The notes beneath the pieces were generated by a model that was not told the DNA's origin, ran no database searches, and was given only the letters and a program-made list of their open reading frames with translations. This document shows positions 44,005 to 56,714 of a stretch of 64,000 nucleotides of DNA, one piece after another. The first letter of the stretch is position 1; each line of letters opens with the position of its first letter. This DNA comes from Rhodocollybia butyracea. Taxonomy: Eukaryota; Basidiomycota; Agaricomycetes; Agaricales; Omphalotaceae. The stretch spans positions 1 to 64,000 of the forward strand of contig JADNRY010000069.1 of assembly GCA_015501585.1 (NCBI GenBank), read 5' to 3'. Position numbers and translations under genes: made by a program.

Positions 44005-45491
44005 TGCTGGAGGTAAAGTCCGACTCCCGGTTTTGATCAACCTTTGTCGAAATCACGAGAGCAGTTCAGGGAGGAACGGACCGGTCATTTGCTTCCACGG
44101 ACTCAGTCTCCTCCATAGATAAGAATTGCGAAAGAAAACCAAATTTGTGGTCCCATAAAGGAAATGACCGGTCCCTCGAGCTCGACTCTCGAAGAGGAGA
44201 TAGACTGCAGGGATACCACAGGGGGCAAGGCCCCAAATTGAAGTAGAGGTACCTAGTTACACCCAAGCTGTGTAGCACATTAGACCCCAACCTGAGAGAA
44301 GAGGGTGATAGGGCAAAATCATGTCCCTGTACGGAGTCGTACAGGTGTAGCCGCACTATGGCCTCCAACGGTGGAGACTGTGGAGTATCTGCACACGGTC
44401 TGTGTAAATTCCGTCGGTCCTAACAACAATTTGAACCACTGTACTCCATGTAAAGACCAGCTCCCAAAGACCATGAATCGTTCGCATTTGTTGGACTTCA
44501 TTGTGTATTTGTGTATATGATTTTTGTTCGAGAGACTGCGCTTGTATTGCTCGATGCACCAACCTGCCTTTGAATTTGGACGGCGTATAGGGTCTCGCAG
44601 CACGACTCAAATTCAGATACGGAATTTATATGACCCGTCCAAGCTCCGGCTCAAGGTGGAGATCATTATCTTCAGCCAGGCCGTAAATATTAAACTCTAT
44701 CTTGTCTTTTTTTTGGCTTGTATCTCCAAGGCAAACGGCCAAGACAAAAAAGACAGAGAAGCTACCTGATGATGCCGCCATCCCCAGTGATGAAATAATT
44801 TAGCCATCTCAGTAAGTAGACATACTTGTATTAAGTCGGAAACTTGGCTCAGTCCTCCATTTGCCTGGTCCTTCCTGACTCAACCCCTGCCGAATGGAAG
44901 TCGTGACACTTGTTTGCACTTCCAAAATCACTAGGTGTTCCTGTGGAGGACAAAGTTAAAAGAAGGCGTTACAGTATGGCTCACGACGAATGTCGATAGT
45001 AAAGACTTTAAGGCGATGAGAGGAATTTGAAGTCATCGACTCGGATACGATCTATAAGTTCGATCTTTATCGAAGCTCGACGGTTTGTCACCTTTTATCT
45101 TTTCCACCAAGTTGTATCGAAAGCTATCAGAGGGTGCTTGAATCGCGGCCGCAAATGGTAGCGGGAAATGGCGTTGTGGAAAAAACTATGGGGAGCAATT
45201 AACCATACAAGTAACGAATGTGAAAGAAGCGCGCCCAAGAATCATGCGGCTCTGCAAGAGGCACCCAGTAAGCACAAACGTAAAACATTTCTGTAAAGCA
45301 TATAACAAGTAGTCCTATCATCACGAAGCATTCCTGGGATAGTAGCTATGGTAGAACCTCATGCGGTCTTGATTTTTATTTATTTATAAGAACTGTTCAC
45401 CACAAACTCGAATTTGTTAGATTTGAGCCTTTCCAACCGTTTCTGATCATTGCGATCCAATACTAGCACCGAGCGATGTGAACGATGCTCT
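44005..45491. other. Intergenic, no gene recognised
   Basis: About 1.5 kb without recognisable coding content. Only short overlapping open frames lie at 44,300-44,770. Confidence 0.35.
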
Positions 45492-46973
45492 TCAGCCTGA
45501 AAATGGAATTGAAATGGATACAAAATGGATAAGAAGGGAAGAGACCGTCAAAGCAAAGCTGTCGCTTACTGATTTCGACCACATTTTGACAACCTTTAAG
45601 TGGGTATTCACTTGTATCTTCAGCGGAACATTAGACCGAGAGCACCCGGGTTCGAGAACATCAAGGATTAGACGAGGAAAATGTTCGTTCAGCGCTAGAC
45701 TTGGACGAGACCATGCGAAATGAAGCGATGAAAGATTAGGTAGACAAATTCGTTTTTTGACCTTCTGTAGCAAAGTTTTTGAACTGATTTTGTCACCGAT
45801 AACAGTGAGGGATTGAAGAGACAAGTTAAGAACGTCAATAATGAACAACAGATCTTTGTTCGGTAAAGTATTGGCGTGAAGAATCGAAAGACGGGTAAGC
45901 GTGCAGCTCGAGCGCGTTTGAAATTCGGCAAACCTAAAAGCGAGTGATTTTGTCCAACCGTATGAGATCCGAGAAAAATCCAGAATCAGCTCTGTGAGAG
46001 CAGGTGCAGTGAGAAGCGAGGATGGACCCATTTGAAATTCATCGCTCTCCGACGGGTTTAGTAAGGTTAGCTTCGTCAGGTATGGGAGGGTGACTGAGAC
46101 CATCAAACTTAGGGGAACCCGTCCGGCGTTGAGTGTTAATTCAACGAGGGCATCGCACCTTTGCAGCATGTTCCATGTATGAACGGGAAGCAATGAATAA
46201 TCGTCTCCAAGTTTTAAGGACGTCAAACTCGCAGTTTCAATGGAAAATGTGTCCAGTCCACGAAAATGATTATTGATAGTGGTTCCTTGCATCCATAATC
46301 GTTCGCTTTTGAAATCGAGCTTCGTAAGCGGGGAATCGGCGAATGAGAGGATCTTCTGATTTTCAGTCCATTCTGCGCTGATTGAGACAAGGATGCGTAG
46401 GGCAAGTTTAATAATGATGGGAAACAAGCCGCTGGGAAGAGCGAGGATAGTAGGCAACATGCTGTCCAGCGATCCAACAAGTTTCAATGAGCGGATTCGG
46501 TGGCAGAAGGGGATGTCGATGATGGCCTGGACGATGTCAGCAGTAACATCAGAGCAAGATGAACGTTTTTTGATGGTCTCCACTCGTATATCGACTGGTA
46601 GACAGCTCCGATTTAACCAAATCGCGATCATCGAGTCATGAATGGGAAACGGTGTCGACGAAGATTCGGAATAAGCTTTGTCGGCAGAGGGAAGGACAAA
46701 ATAGAGACTCGTCCACATGGTCGGACAGTGGTTCTCGGCAGTCCTGCGCTAGATTGAACATATTTTCATCAGGAGAAGCTGTATAAGAGGCTTGTCGCGA
46801 TTGGCGTCGATGTATGCGCGGAAGATCGCGTTAAGAACTTCGGGTGGAAGTCGATGAATCGGTGGGAAAGCGTTCTTAATGTCAACAATAAGGTCTTTCT
46901 GGCTTTTGTAGGCTAGATTCTTCGTCAACAACTCTGTTTTCATCCTCAGTGCTTTCTGTTCTTCAATCTTCAA
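45492..46973 (-). pseudogene. F-box/leucine-rich protein gene with one nonsense codon
   Basis: F-box proteins link substrates to SCF ubiquitin ligases; agaricomycetes have large families with this layout. One frame runs from at least 46,973 (first ATG in frame at 46,943) to 45,492. A coiled-coil-like start, then the F-box HRLPPEVLNAIFRAYID, then LMKICSI, a TAG at 46,749-46,751, and RRTAENHCPTMWTSLYFVLP. In related proteins this position is a Trp (C-S-x-W-R-x-x-A), so TGG to TAG is the simplest explanation. The following 408 codons are open, with leucine-rich repeats such as LTKLTLLNPSESDEF and LTRLSILHANTLPNKDLLF. An intron removing the stop was looked for; none with a GT donor fits. It is either a recent pseudogene or read through; without the stop it would be about 490 residues. 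Confidence 0.7.
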
Positions 46974-46999
46974 ACGGGTTTGCAGGATCCGAACGTCAT

Positions 47000-48303
47000 C
47001 CGTATTAAGGTCTGTATAGACGATTCTGAGCGAAGCATGTGGAAGACTCCTCTATGAGAGACGTCTGTTGATGTTGCAAGCAGACTCAGCAGAGGTGCAT
47101 ACGAGTCACGACCATGTGATGTAATTAGAATCGCGTCAGGTCACGTGACGCGTACTTACGGTAACTCTTGTACTTGGCACTCGCAAAAAACTGTAAATGA
47201 CAACCACCAAACACCGATACAGGTAAGGGTACTGAGAGGTCTTGAGTTTTCCGCCAACTTCCCTCGCCGACTGGCACATTTACAGCTTTGACAAGTTGAG
47301 GTCTATGGGTTCCCAGCGGGTACCGTATGCATCCTAAGTTAGTTTCTTCCTCTAGAGTTGGATATCGATATAAGGACATAAATTGGAAAACGTTGAGACA
47401 GGAAAAAGGTTCGCATCCCTTGTCGCTTGTTTGTTGGCATAGCGGAACGTCCTCGACGCTCGTTCATTCATCATATTCAAACAAGCCAGTTCTCAGGTTT
47501 ACTGTTCCTAAATGGGACCACGTACACCCCACCACCGCCGCCAGGATCGTTTCTGCTTCGTCTCCGAATCTCGATATGGTACGAAAATTCCTTCTCGCCA
47601 TCGCTCGTAAAAGAGCACCAATGGGTTTTTTGGTCTCCACTCAAATACCCTCCGGCCATGATCGCCAAGTCAGAGCGCCAATCCGTAGGGCCGCGTACTT
47701 AAGTTAGCGCCGCACTCATCGATCAGCATGGAACCAGCAGGGCAAATGCACCCACGTTCGATTCGTTGTCCGAGGAGAGCATTTTGACAGACAGAACTTC
47801 AGCAAAATTGAAGCGAAGTACCTTCGACATTCGGGGTTTTTCAGGATCATAAAAGTAGTTAAAAACATAGAGGCAGGCAATCCCGTCAGATCCCGTCCTC
47901 ATAAATTTTCAAACTCAGCCTGATAAGACCCTTCCGTTAAAAATATTGTGGGACACATATCCATAAGTACTTATCGAGAAATTCCTATGTAGAGAGATAC
48001 TATCAAGACGGAATTCAGAGTCAAAAGACAAATCATGGATAAATCACAACAAGTATTCAAGCGGGCCGGCTCATGCCGTTCCGGGCGTTTTCCTTTCTCC
48101 TTCCGTTCATCTTGTTCGAGCTTACGGTTACGGGTCACTTAGCAATTCAACGTTCGGTGGCTTCAAACAGGAACACATTCAGTTTATAATCACTGAAGCG
48201 TGAAGCTCCAACATTTGTTCATAGGTACGCAAACTGCTTTATGCTGATACCACTTTTTGAGTCTGATGTTGGCCCTAGTTAATGCTAGTTATTATACTGT
48301 AAC
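47000..48303. other. Intergenic region with palindromic E-box
   Basis: No gene is supported. A frame of 126 codons at 47,327-47,707 has no recognisable domain. At 47,133-47,153 a near-perfect palindrome (CGCGTCA, then TCACGTGACGCG) centres on CACGTG. Confidence 0.35.
47133..47153. promoter_or_regulatory. Palindrome with TCACGTGA core
   Basis: The arms CGCGTCA and TGACGCG flank a TCACGTGA core, and GTCACGTGAC is fully self-complementary. In fungi TCACGTGA is bound by Cbf1/bHLH-type factors. It lies upstream of the F-box gene on the minus strand; the target gene is uncertain. Confidence 0.35.
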
Positions 48304-49838
48304 ATGGACATCCGCTTGCTTTTGCAAGCAAATTGCGAAAGACTCCTGGAACAGTATGAAGCTAATATGAAGTTGGTTCAAGAGCTTCAGTCTACCTTGA
48401 TCGAAGACGTGCTTCCATCAGTTGCAGGCGAGCTCTCCCTGGACTTGGACCAAATAAATTGGGCGAAAGAATGGCTTGAAGACACTCGTAAGTCCGTATA
48501 CCCTCGCTAACGGTACATAATCCAAGATGATTCCAGAAACAATCTTTCAAATTTTACGAGTCCGTGTGCTCCGCCTTTTTCGAATCCTCTTTTCTCATAC
48601 AACGATATACTAGCGTGAAAAATTTACTAGGTCTTTCGCGATAGAATCCATCCGTAAGAATCTGCTGTGGCGCTTCCAGAAACTTTGGCCTTTGGGACCG
48701 GAAACTCACCCGTCGAATCTGCATTTCCTTCCACCTGATGTTCGAGACCCATTTGGGCGGCCTATTATCATTATTCGAGCCTTGGGTTTCAAGAATCCCT
48801 CGGGAGAATACGCCCCACTACTGATTCATACAATGGAGCAGCTTAGGCTTCATCTGCAGATGTTGAACAGTGCGTTTGATCACACGCCCACTACCCTTCA
48901 GTATATCGTATTGTTCGACGTCAAGGAACTCTCGGTGAAGACGCTGGTGCGTTGCCAAGACGGAAGTAACGTTGTAGGCGTAGGCTGATACGGTCTCCAG
49001 AACATCGATATGATTTCATGGGTGCTTCGAGACCTGATTCCGCGGTTTCCAGGTACTTTCTTTTTTTTTGAGGCGAAATCGAGTTTAATTTTTTGCATGT
49101 CGCTTTTTAGGTATGCTTGCTGCAGGTTTGTTTCTTGCATAATTTATGCGTTCATTTATTTACTCAAACGTGGACAGTGTTTATGGTGAACTCAGCCTGG
49201 ACACACTCGGGGATGTGGAATATCGTCAAGTACGTTGATAGTTCACACTCGCACTTGGCCTTTTTTGACCTTCATAAAGGCGTGTTCTCCCGGCCTCTGC
49301 GGTATCAAGAGTGTTCTTCTCTTCTCCGCAAGAACTAGTGGCTTATTTTACACCTTCTTCATTACCAAAAGGTGGGTGTCAAATTGGCTCTTGCGATAAA
49401 TGCTGACTATCTCTGGCAGATTATGGTGGGTACCTCCCGTCTCTAAATGCTTGCAGTAGCGGCACAGCAACCATTGGACGAACTAGTACTCCACCTTATC
49501 CTGAGAAGGGTGAACCCAACTTGCCGTCGAATATGACAAAGGCAGCTTCGTCTAGTCCTGTTCCCCTTTCTCCAACTTCACAGCTTAACCCATTTTTTGG
49601 ATATCCCGCCTTGAATTATCATGGGCATTCTTCATTGCACCACGGTCGTCGCCGCAAGCGAGATCTCCTTCGTACCCTAGCTGCCCTTTTTTGGTTACGC
49701 TGGCGGCAGCCAATTACTCTCTGTCTTTGGTTAGTTGCATTGTTGTTCGCCGGACGGCTATGGTTTCGCAAATGGGTTCTACACTCGTCATCAGGTTTAG
49801 CGTTATTAAAGACTTGGCTGGTTTCAAGTCTGATGTAG
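48304..49838 (+). CDS. CRAL-TRIO (Sec14-like) protein with C-terminal membrane anchor
   Basis: CRAL-TRIO domains bind and exchange phospholipids or other small lipids. Eight exons (48,304-48,487; 48,537-48,559; 48,614-48,946; 49,001-49,052; 49,111-49,125; 49,178-49,229; 49,280-49,371; 49,420-49,838) give 389 residues. The N-terminal helical part leads to TIFQILR and FTRSFAIESIRKNLLWRF (CRAL-TRIO-N). The lipid-binding core has DPFGRPIIIIRALGF, LFDVKELSVKTL, NIDMISWVLRDLIPRFPG and VFMVNSAWTHSGMWNIVK, then SLPKDYGG. One exon is only 15 bases. A proline/serine-rich linker and HHGRRRKRD precede a hydrophobic segment (PITLCLWLVALLFAGRLWF), probably a membrane anchor. Start chosen as the first ATG, which agrees with the conserved helical N-terminus. 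Confidence 0.87.
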
Positions 49839-50092
49839 CAGGCACCTTGTCACTCGCAGCTTCCTGCTTCTTGTATGTATATACTATCGCATATTACATT
49901 TTACGCCTAATTCGTGTTCGTTCAGCAGAGCTAGTTAAGGTTTCAGTAGACGATTGAACATTGCATTGCATATCCTAGATTTAATTTCATCCTAGTGGTG
50001 CTATTTAAGGTAAGGTAGGCTCGCATTCAGCCCAATAAGCAGATATTATTATATTCATACATATCCAAATCTACGGACGCAGATAATTATGT

Positions 50093-51408
50093 TTATAAAA
50101 AATATTCCGGTAACTGCGAATAAGGTTAGAACGAGCGAGGAAACACCAATCACAACGCTGACCTTTCCACTGGCATTTTGTGCGGCTTGTTGTGTGGGGC
50201 CATCTCGTTCGTTTTCAGGCGCTGCTTCAAATACATTGAAATACATGGATCCACCAGGACCTACTTCTAAAATACTCGCGGAATTACCACATCGATAACA
50301 ATAATTGGGTGCCGACCATACGGTCGAAAGGTGACGGTCAAATAATGAAGCATAGCCTTCCATGCATAATTGATGTGCACGGAGAATATGTGACATCTTG
50401 TTAATTTCCAAGAACTTGTGTACGACGCCAGATCCAAACGTATAACCTGCGCCACTATTGAAGCAGTAAGTAAATCAATGGCTAATTGTTTGCGGAGAAA
50501 AAAGGCGACGGACCGCGGTGATATAGCAAAATCTTCTTTTTCAGCATCAGGATCTGACCAAACCAGGTCGGCCATTGGACCCTCATGTGGTATTTCTGAA
50601 GGATGAAACATGAAGTGCAGCCGGACGGTACAGTGACAGTTACTGACCTCGAAACCGATCTACAACTTTGATTTGATCTACTGAATGGATTGAAGGCGAT
50701 AGACCTGTAAAAGCGTACATGAGCTATCACCAACGCAAAGCGAAACAAGATCCCCCACCGCCATGCACGCAAAATATCCGATCGTCAATCACAACGGACA
50801 GGGTCAAGAAATCAAACATGTCGGTGAAATAAGTCCAAACATGGGAAGAGCCATACTTGCGTACACATTCTGTGTAAAAGCCATATGTCTGCGACACTGA
50901 AATTCAAGACGGGTATTTGTGGCTGGGGGAAGACTAACTTGGGTGACGGCTCGCGACTCGTGGTTTCCCCGGATTAGCTGTACTCGATCTGGATAGCGCA
51001 GCTTCAAGCAAGTTAAGAGAGATATTGTCTCGACGCTGAATAGGCCACGGTCCACGTAGTCGCCTGAAGCATCTGGCATAAGCAGACGCACGGAAGCACA
51101 ATCGTCACTAAAATTTACCGAGAAACAGATAGTTTGTGTGGGGCGCATAGCCACCTATCCGGAATATCTCGATTAAGTCGTAGAACTGACTTTAACGTCT
51201 AATTAGTGAGCTGTCCCTTGCAAAATTGACAAATGACTCACCCATGTATATCTCCAACAACAGTCACTGGTGCACTAACATGCACCACGTTAGATTCTCG
51301 CATGAGAACTTCTTTTGTCTTTTCGCATATTTCACGTAGCAAAGCTTCATGGAGAAGTTGTTTACGGAGAAGTTGTTCGATACAAGCGTCGAGGTCGAAG
51401 GGAGCCAT
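50093..51408 (-). CDS. ppg1: PP2A-like serine/threonine phosphatase PPG1
   Basis: PPP-family protein phosphatase; PPG1 acts within STRIPAK-like complexes in fungi. Eight exons (51,242-51,408; 51,119-51,189; 50,939-51,063; 50,759-50,888; 50,648-50,704; 50,514-50,595; 50,163-50,454; 50,093-50,113) give 314 residues. Metal-binding motifs are GDIHG (52-56), GDYVDRG (80-86) and GNHE (112-115). [30 protein letters not shown] and [12 protein letters not shown] are typical of PPG1. Splicing of a 49-nt last intron gives the C-terminus KLPEYFL, the PP2A-type YFL end that is carboxymethylated in relatives. If this intron were retained, a 36-codon hydrophobic tail would replace it. The gene is convergent with the CRAL-TRIO gene, 254 bp away. 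Confidence 0.9.
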
Positions 51409-52820
51409 AAGTTGTCCGAGTTAGGATGCTGAGTCATCATTCTGTCGAATTAGGCGCCCAGCAACTCCTTCGTCTCCGTGATGTGCTATTTATGCTGAAA
51501 TTGACGTTTGTCATGACTAGCACTCCCCTGAATACCCATGGTCGGCATTACCACTCATCGTGCGGATAACTCGTCAAGTACTAACCCAGTCAAAACGATA
51601 AATTCAGACCATCGCGATTTTTTCGCACCTTGAAGAAGTTCAGGTTCAACCAAGGTTTACCGATACTTTCGTCGCCTTATTTCGTGACTGCGATTTCGCG
51701 TTTTCGTGCCCTGGAACTGAGATGCGTCAGACGCGGTGGAATGGTAACCCTTACAGCCGCTGGCTCCGACGTTGCCTCGACAGCACAACCGTCCTTACTT
51801 AGAATAATAGATTATCTCTTGGTTCCGACTGTCGAACTCTAATGCATCTCTCGAGGCACGTCAAATTGTCTTTATGCTCGACACTACACTGCACTTCCAC
51901 TTGGCCCTGGTGTATTTAGCCCCGCGTTTACTCAAGAGTTACTCAACTTTTCTCAATCCACCGTATGAAACTCGCGTCTTTGTCGTCTTCATAACGTCTC
52001 ATAGCCGGTTGTAACATGCTGCAGTTTACAGTGCTGACGTTCTGATAAAAGCAAAACTACGTTTTAGGGTCGCTAATTTGCATACAACATCCTCACTAAT
52101 CGGTACTAATCAGTATAGAGAAGCAGCTTGAACTCGGAGCAAAGTCCAGATTCAAATGGGCGTCTTTACTCCTTATACTCTGTCTAATTTCCTATGTACG
52201 TTCCCCGTTCACGTTCTGAACTCAATATTGTCGTACATACTCTTCACAATTCGGGTGATGGCTCTAATTTGTCTATTACAGGTGGTACGCAACTGAAATG
52301 TCAATTGAGCTTCCCGCCACATGATTGGTGGTCGACGACGATATTCTATATATATTTACTATCAGTTTGCTACTCCCTCTTCGGTGTTGCATTGATACGT
52401 CGGTCTTGTGCAGATCGATCTGGGGTATAGAGATAATTCGCAACTCCGCCACGCTGAACTAAGTACATCCATTTGTGCTAACATGATTGGCCCTCTCGGA
52501 CTTCCCCGCCGGGATAGTATTTCTTTCGAAGCCCTCACGAAGGCCAAATTCTCTTCAGGTTCCCCGTGTCTTCATTTAGAGTGTCCTTGTAAGTTCCAGA
52601 TGGGACCCGTAAGGAACGGGGTTTTTTTTTTTGCTACTGGCCATGCAAAAGCAATTATTTGGTAAGCACCAAATCGATTCCGCATTCTCTAGATGACAGC
52701 CAAGCGGTGCCGGAGTATTAAAGAGCGACCGCTTTTCGAATTCCTCCACTAACGCCTCTTGTTCTTGGCCATCGCACTTCGCGCCTCCGCCACAACGCCT
52801 AAACCTAGATCTCTCTCGCT
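51409..52820. other. Intergenic, no gene recognised
   Basis: About 1.4 kb between PPG1 and the zinc-finger gene, both transcribed away from it. Short frames at 52,160-52,670 are flanked by plausible splice sites but contain no recognisable domain. It probably includes both promoters. Confidence 0.35.
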
Positions 52821-53716
52821 ATGCATCCCAATTCCAGCTCACGCACCTATGCCTACGATGATCAAGGGGTAGGGTATTCATCAAACAGCTCCAGCAGCGG
52901 TGGCCATCCATCCAATTACCAATATACGCAGATGTATCCAGAGCAATCCAGCAACCACTACTATAATTCTGCGGGGCAGATAGCCAGCGCAAGTGCACAA
53001 GGTAGCCACTCATTTGACATAACGATGCACTGGCTGATTGACTTACAGGTCACCACCCCGACCCGCGTTATGGTCGTTCTACGACGCCTGCCCCCGGAGT
53101 TGGTGTGGGACATCGCTATGCCCGTCACGCGGCAGATCCTAGATACTATCATTCATCAGGAATGATGCCTTCATCGTCTACTAGCGGGAATACTTCTCCT
53201 TCGGCTCCGTATATCAGCTCAAATCACTATCCGTCCTCACACAATACTTCCAACGCCAGATTTATCCCTACCCCTTCGGAGATCGCTCATGTATACAATT
53301 CTGGGCCTATGCATGATCAGCACCTCTCTCAGTCCCCCGCAACCTTCCCTATACCAGGCCAGCACTCCAGTCATCATCGTCACTCCTCGACTAGTCCTAT
53401 TTTGAGTCCAAGTCGCGTCAGTTCTACACGCTCCCCGCCTGCAACTATAAATCCTAATAGTAACGAGCGGTTTACATGCGAAATTTGCGGGAAGACGTTC
53501 TCCAGATCTCATGACCGCAAGAGGCACCACGAAACACAGCACATCGCGAGCCCTGTTCTCCATCGCTGTCGCTACTGTCGCAAGGAATTTAGCAGGTTTA
53601 CTGGTTGAATCTTTCGTTAATTGCCATGTTGCTGAGTTGTAATTTGCAGGGCCGACTCGCTGAAAAGACATCTTGACAATGGATGTGATGAAATGCCTTC
53701 GACCTCGAACAAATGA
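52821..53716 (+). CDS. Two-finger C2H2 zinc-finger transcription factor
   Basis: Likely DNA-binding regulator in the nucleus. Three exons (52,821-53,001; 53,049-53,595; 53,650-53,716) give 264 residues. The first 200 residues are rich in Ser, His, Tyr and Pro (TYAYDDQGVGYSSNSSSSGG, HHRHSSTSPILSPSRVSS), probably disordered with possible phosphorylation sites. The two fingers are at the C-terminus: FTCEICGKTFSRSHDRKRHH with ETQH, and HRCRYCRKEFSR with ADSLKRHLDNGC, where the last ligand is Cys rather than His (C2HC). The intron inside finger 2 keeps the frame. It ends CDEMPSTSNK. Such short proteins with terminal paired fingers are common in basidiomycetes; no specific ortholog can be named. 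Confidence 0.87.
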
Positions 53717-56714
53717 TCCTTCAAAAGGGTTTATTTTCTTGTCAACGATCATCCAATCGTGCGCTGTCTCACCTCCTTATAATTAAATATTGCCTTTAGC
53801 GATTGTAGAGGGCTCAAAAACGTCACTCGCATAATATGGACCCATTATTCCTTCGCTACATATACATACTCTACGTGTACAAGGTGCCTGCAGTACATTG
53901 GACACCTAGGAAATAATATTTCTGCACTCTTGTATCCAATGAGTCAGATTCTTTCATCATAGCAGCTAGCATCTACTTACATGCACTATTAGATCTATAC
54001 TATTACTACGGTCCATTGCCTTAGTTTTTCCGCGTAGTGCTGCATCCGAGCAAGCGACAAGCTTGAAGCATGTGCACTTAGAAAGCAGGAAGACATTCGA
54101 AATGAAGCTCTCCAAAGTTTATGTATGTGCCAGTGATAATTTTACGTTCGGAACCTCGGCTCTGGCATCAAGCCTTCACCTGCCTGTCGATCGAATCAAT
54201 AAAATCTCAGACTAGATTGCGTGTGCGAGTATATAGGCTACCCAAAAATACGGCGGTTAGTAATCTAGACACATGCGGGAAATAGTGTGGACCTAACCAT
54301 ATAGGACCCTAATATAGTCATCGTGTCGGATCAGAATGGCTGGAAGCCAAACCCCGAGATTAGCTCCACAAGAATGATACCGCTCTAGGCCTTCTCTGAG
54401 CAATAGCAAAACAGACAATAATTTGAGTAAGTACCTATATCCTAGACCTCAATGACATGTGCTTCTCTTTACTAACGAACCCTAGTTCTAGTACTCCGAT
54501 ACTAATGTAATTTGAATTCATTTTGTTGAGGTTTGGGCCAAATTCCGGTGGGGGAAAGTTCAAGTGGCCCAGATTGATCCTTTAATTTTTCCAAGAGAGC
54601 TTTCTGAAGTTCTCAGTAACACGAGTATAAACTTGCATTTTGCATTTCATCAGCCAGATTTCAAATCTAATCCCACACCGCACCATCTCGCGAAAAGGAC
54701 ATGTCGAAAAGGACATTGTCATTTCTGATTCTGATTGTTTCTTTTTCAAGAATGCTGATGAGTTGTGGGGTATTGCTAGGCTATAACCTGGTAAGACAGA
54801 AGTAGAGAAGGCTGACCTGCGGCCTGGGAGAGATTGAGTTCCTGTAAGGCCCAAGGGACTGTCTCACCAGTCTGAGGCTATAAATGTTATTCGGACTTGT
54901 TGTACAATACTTTAGTGCCAGCTGAGACTAATTGGAACTGCTTTGAACACTTCTGAGCGGCACAACTCTTCAGGGCGCACGAAAAGTTTAGGTAGGCTGC
55001 AATGTTGCTGAAAAAGCGCTACTTGCCTGCTTAGCGATTGGCAAAAATCAGGATTCATCTGCCGGTGTCCGCACCACCTGAAAAGGGAAATTGTCCATCC
55101 CGCTCCAGCATCGTCTCCGAATCCCTGGCTCGGTATCTATGTACAAGATATACTGACCAGCGTGTGCTTGGCCCAATATCACGTCTTCTTTGGGATGAAA
55201 GCATTTAACACCTAACACTCAGGTCGTCGATCTGCAGCTGCACAAGATTGAGGGTGTCGCTACTGTATACTGATCGAAGTAGCTTGGTTGGCGAATGAAG
55301 AACATCAAGATTGTGCTCGGGTACCGTGAGGGCGGTTGTTAGTCACAAAATTTGGTGTTTACTGTCTGTACTTATAATTTTCATCTGGCAAGCTAGTAAG
55401 TATGTATTAGATAATTTAAACTATCGGGAAGTTCTACGTGCGCCAGAAGGCGTAGAAAGTTGCTGAGAAATATTTTGCTTAAAATCTGAGCGGAAAGCTG
55501 CACTTTAAAGAGTCGACTTGAGTAGTAACTTGCTCGTTAACCTTATCGTTACTATGCTAGTTGCCGAACATCGTCGAGAATATATCAGGCTTCGTGATGT
55601 ATATGCCAGCAAGGCCACGGCTTGACTATCCCAATTCCCGAGCCCACCAGAGCTGAGTAAATATCAAAACATTGAAGTGAAGGTCGGCACTTACTTACAT
55701 CTTGATATCGACCATCTCACCCCATCTACCGGGCCTCATCAGATGCTGCAAGACTTGCTTGACCTAGACAGAATCAAGGACCGATTCGATCGTCGATTCA
55801 GTCCCATACTACTCCCATAACTGCTATGTAGCTAATTGGAGTACAATGAAGACAACCGTCGTACAATGCAAGCTGTACTCGCCGAGATTAAGGTGCCAGA
55901 CAACGTTCCTGCCTGTTGGCGATCCGTCACGAATGCGACTGTTTGCATAGGGAGGAGCACATTATGATATCTCCGCCATCGCTTCCTAGAGTACATTTTC
56001 TTCCTCGTCCCACTGGCATGAAACTGGCATGCTTACGGGCTTCAGATTCTTCTTTTAATTTTCTGCGTGAGACTTCATTATATCTACGATGTACTCATTA
56101 TTTGTGCGAGTGACTGCATGATCCCAAGCGCAGAAATGTACAGCGTAGATCAGGACAGCGGCGTAACGGCAATATTTCACGCTCTGATGAATGATAAATG
56201 AACTACACATTACTAGGCCAATAAAGGCCTAATCTAAGTGGTGTCGGTCGCCTACTTCAGCAACGCCTGAGGTTACTATCCTCGGCACATGTATAAGGTG
56301 TTCAGCAGCTGCTCCTAAATGAGACCCCGCCTGGACCCCGCCGATTCACCTAACTGCTTACTTCAGTACTCGGATAAGTATATCCAAGTGTCCTCCTTCG
56401 GCAGTATATGTGCTAGGCGCTTGCTATACGTAGATGGAACAATAGTTTCTGTTTTGGAACCCAGAAAGCGACGCTTCGAGTCGGACTCACGTACTTGTAT
56501 TACAGATGAATATATGGAAATACTGCTTTGCAACCCTACTTGGAGCGGGCCCATACAACCGAGTCTACATTTGATTGCAGCTCATGGACTACACCCGAAT
56601 GGTCGATTTTTTTCAAAGGCGAATACGAGAGGTGACGCTTTGACTTTCTTTAACCGGACCGGTGTTATTTTTCTGACTACAGTCAAGTACCAAGGTACCA
56701 AGGAATGGATATTA
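53717..56714. other. Long gene-poor interval
   Basis: Three kilobases with no gene that could be supported, the largest gap in the core half. A 165-codon frame at 56,319-56,816 overlaps the 3' end of the permease gene on the other strand and has no recognisable domain. No tRNA-like B-box with a matching acceptor stem was found. Confidence 0.35.

Noticed and set aside
47327..47707. 126-codon open frame on the plus strand and its antisense partner
   Set aside because: No homology-like features, and overlapping frames on both strands suggest chance.
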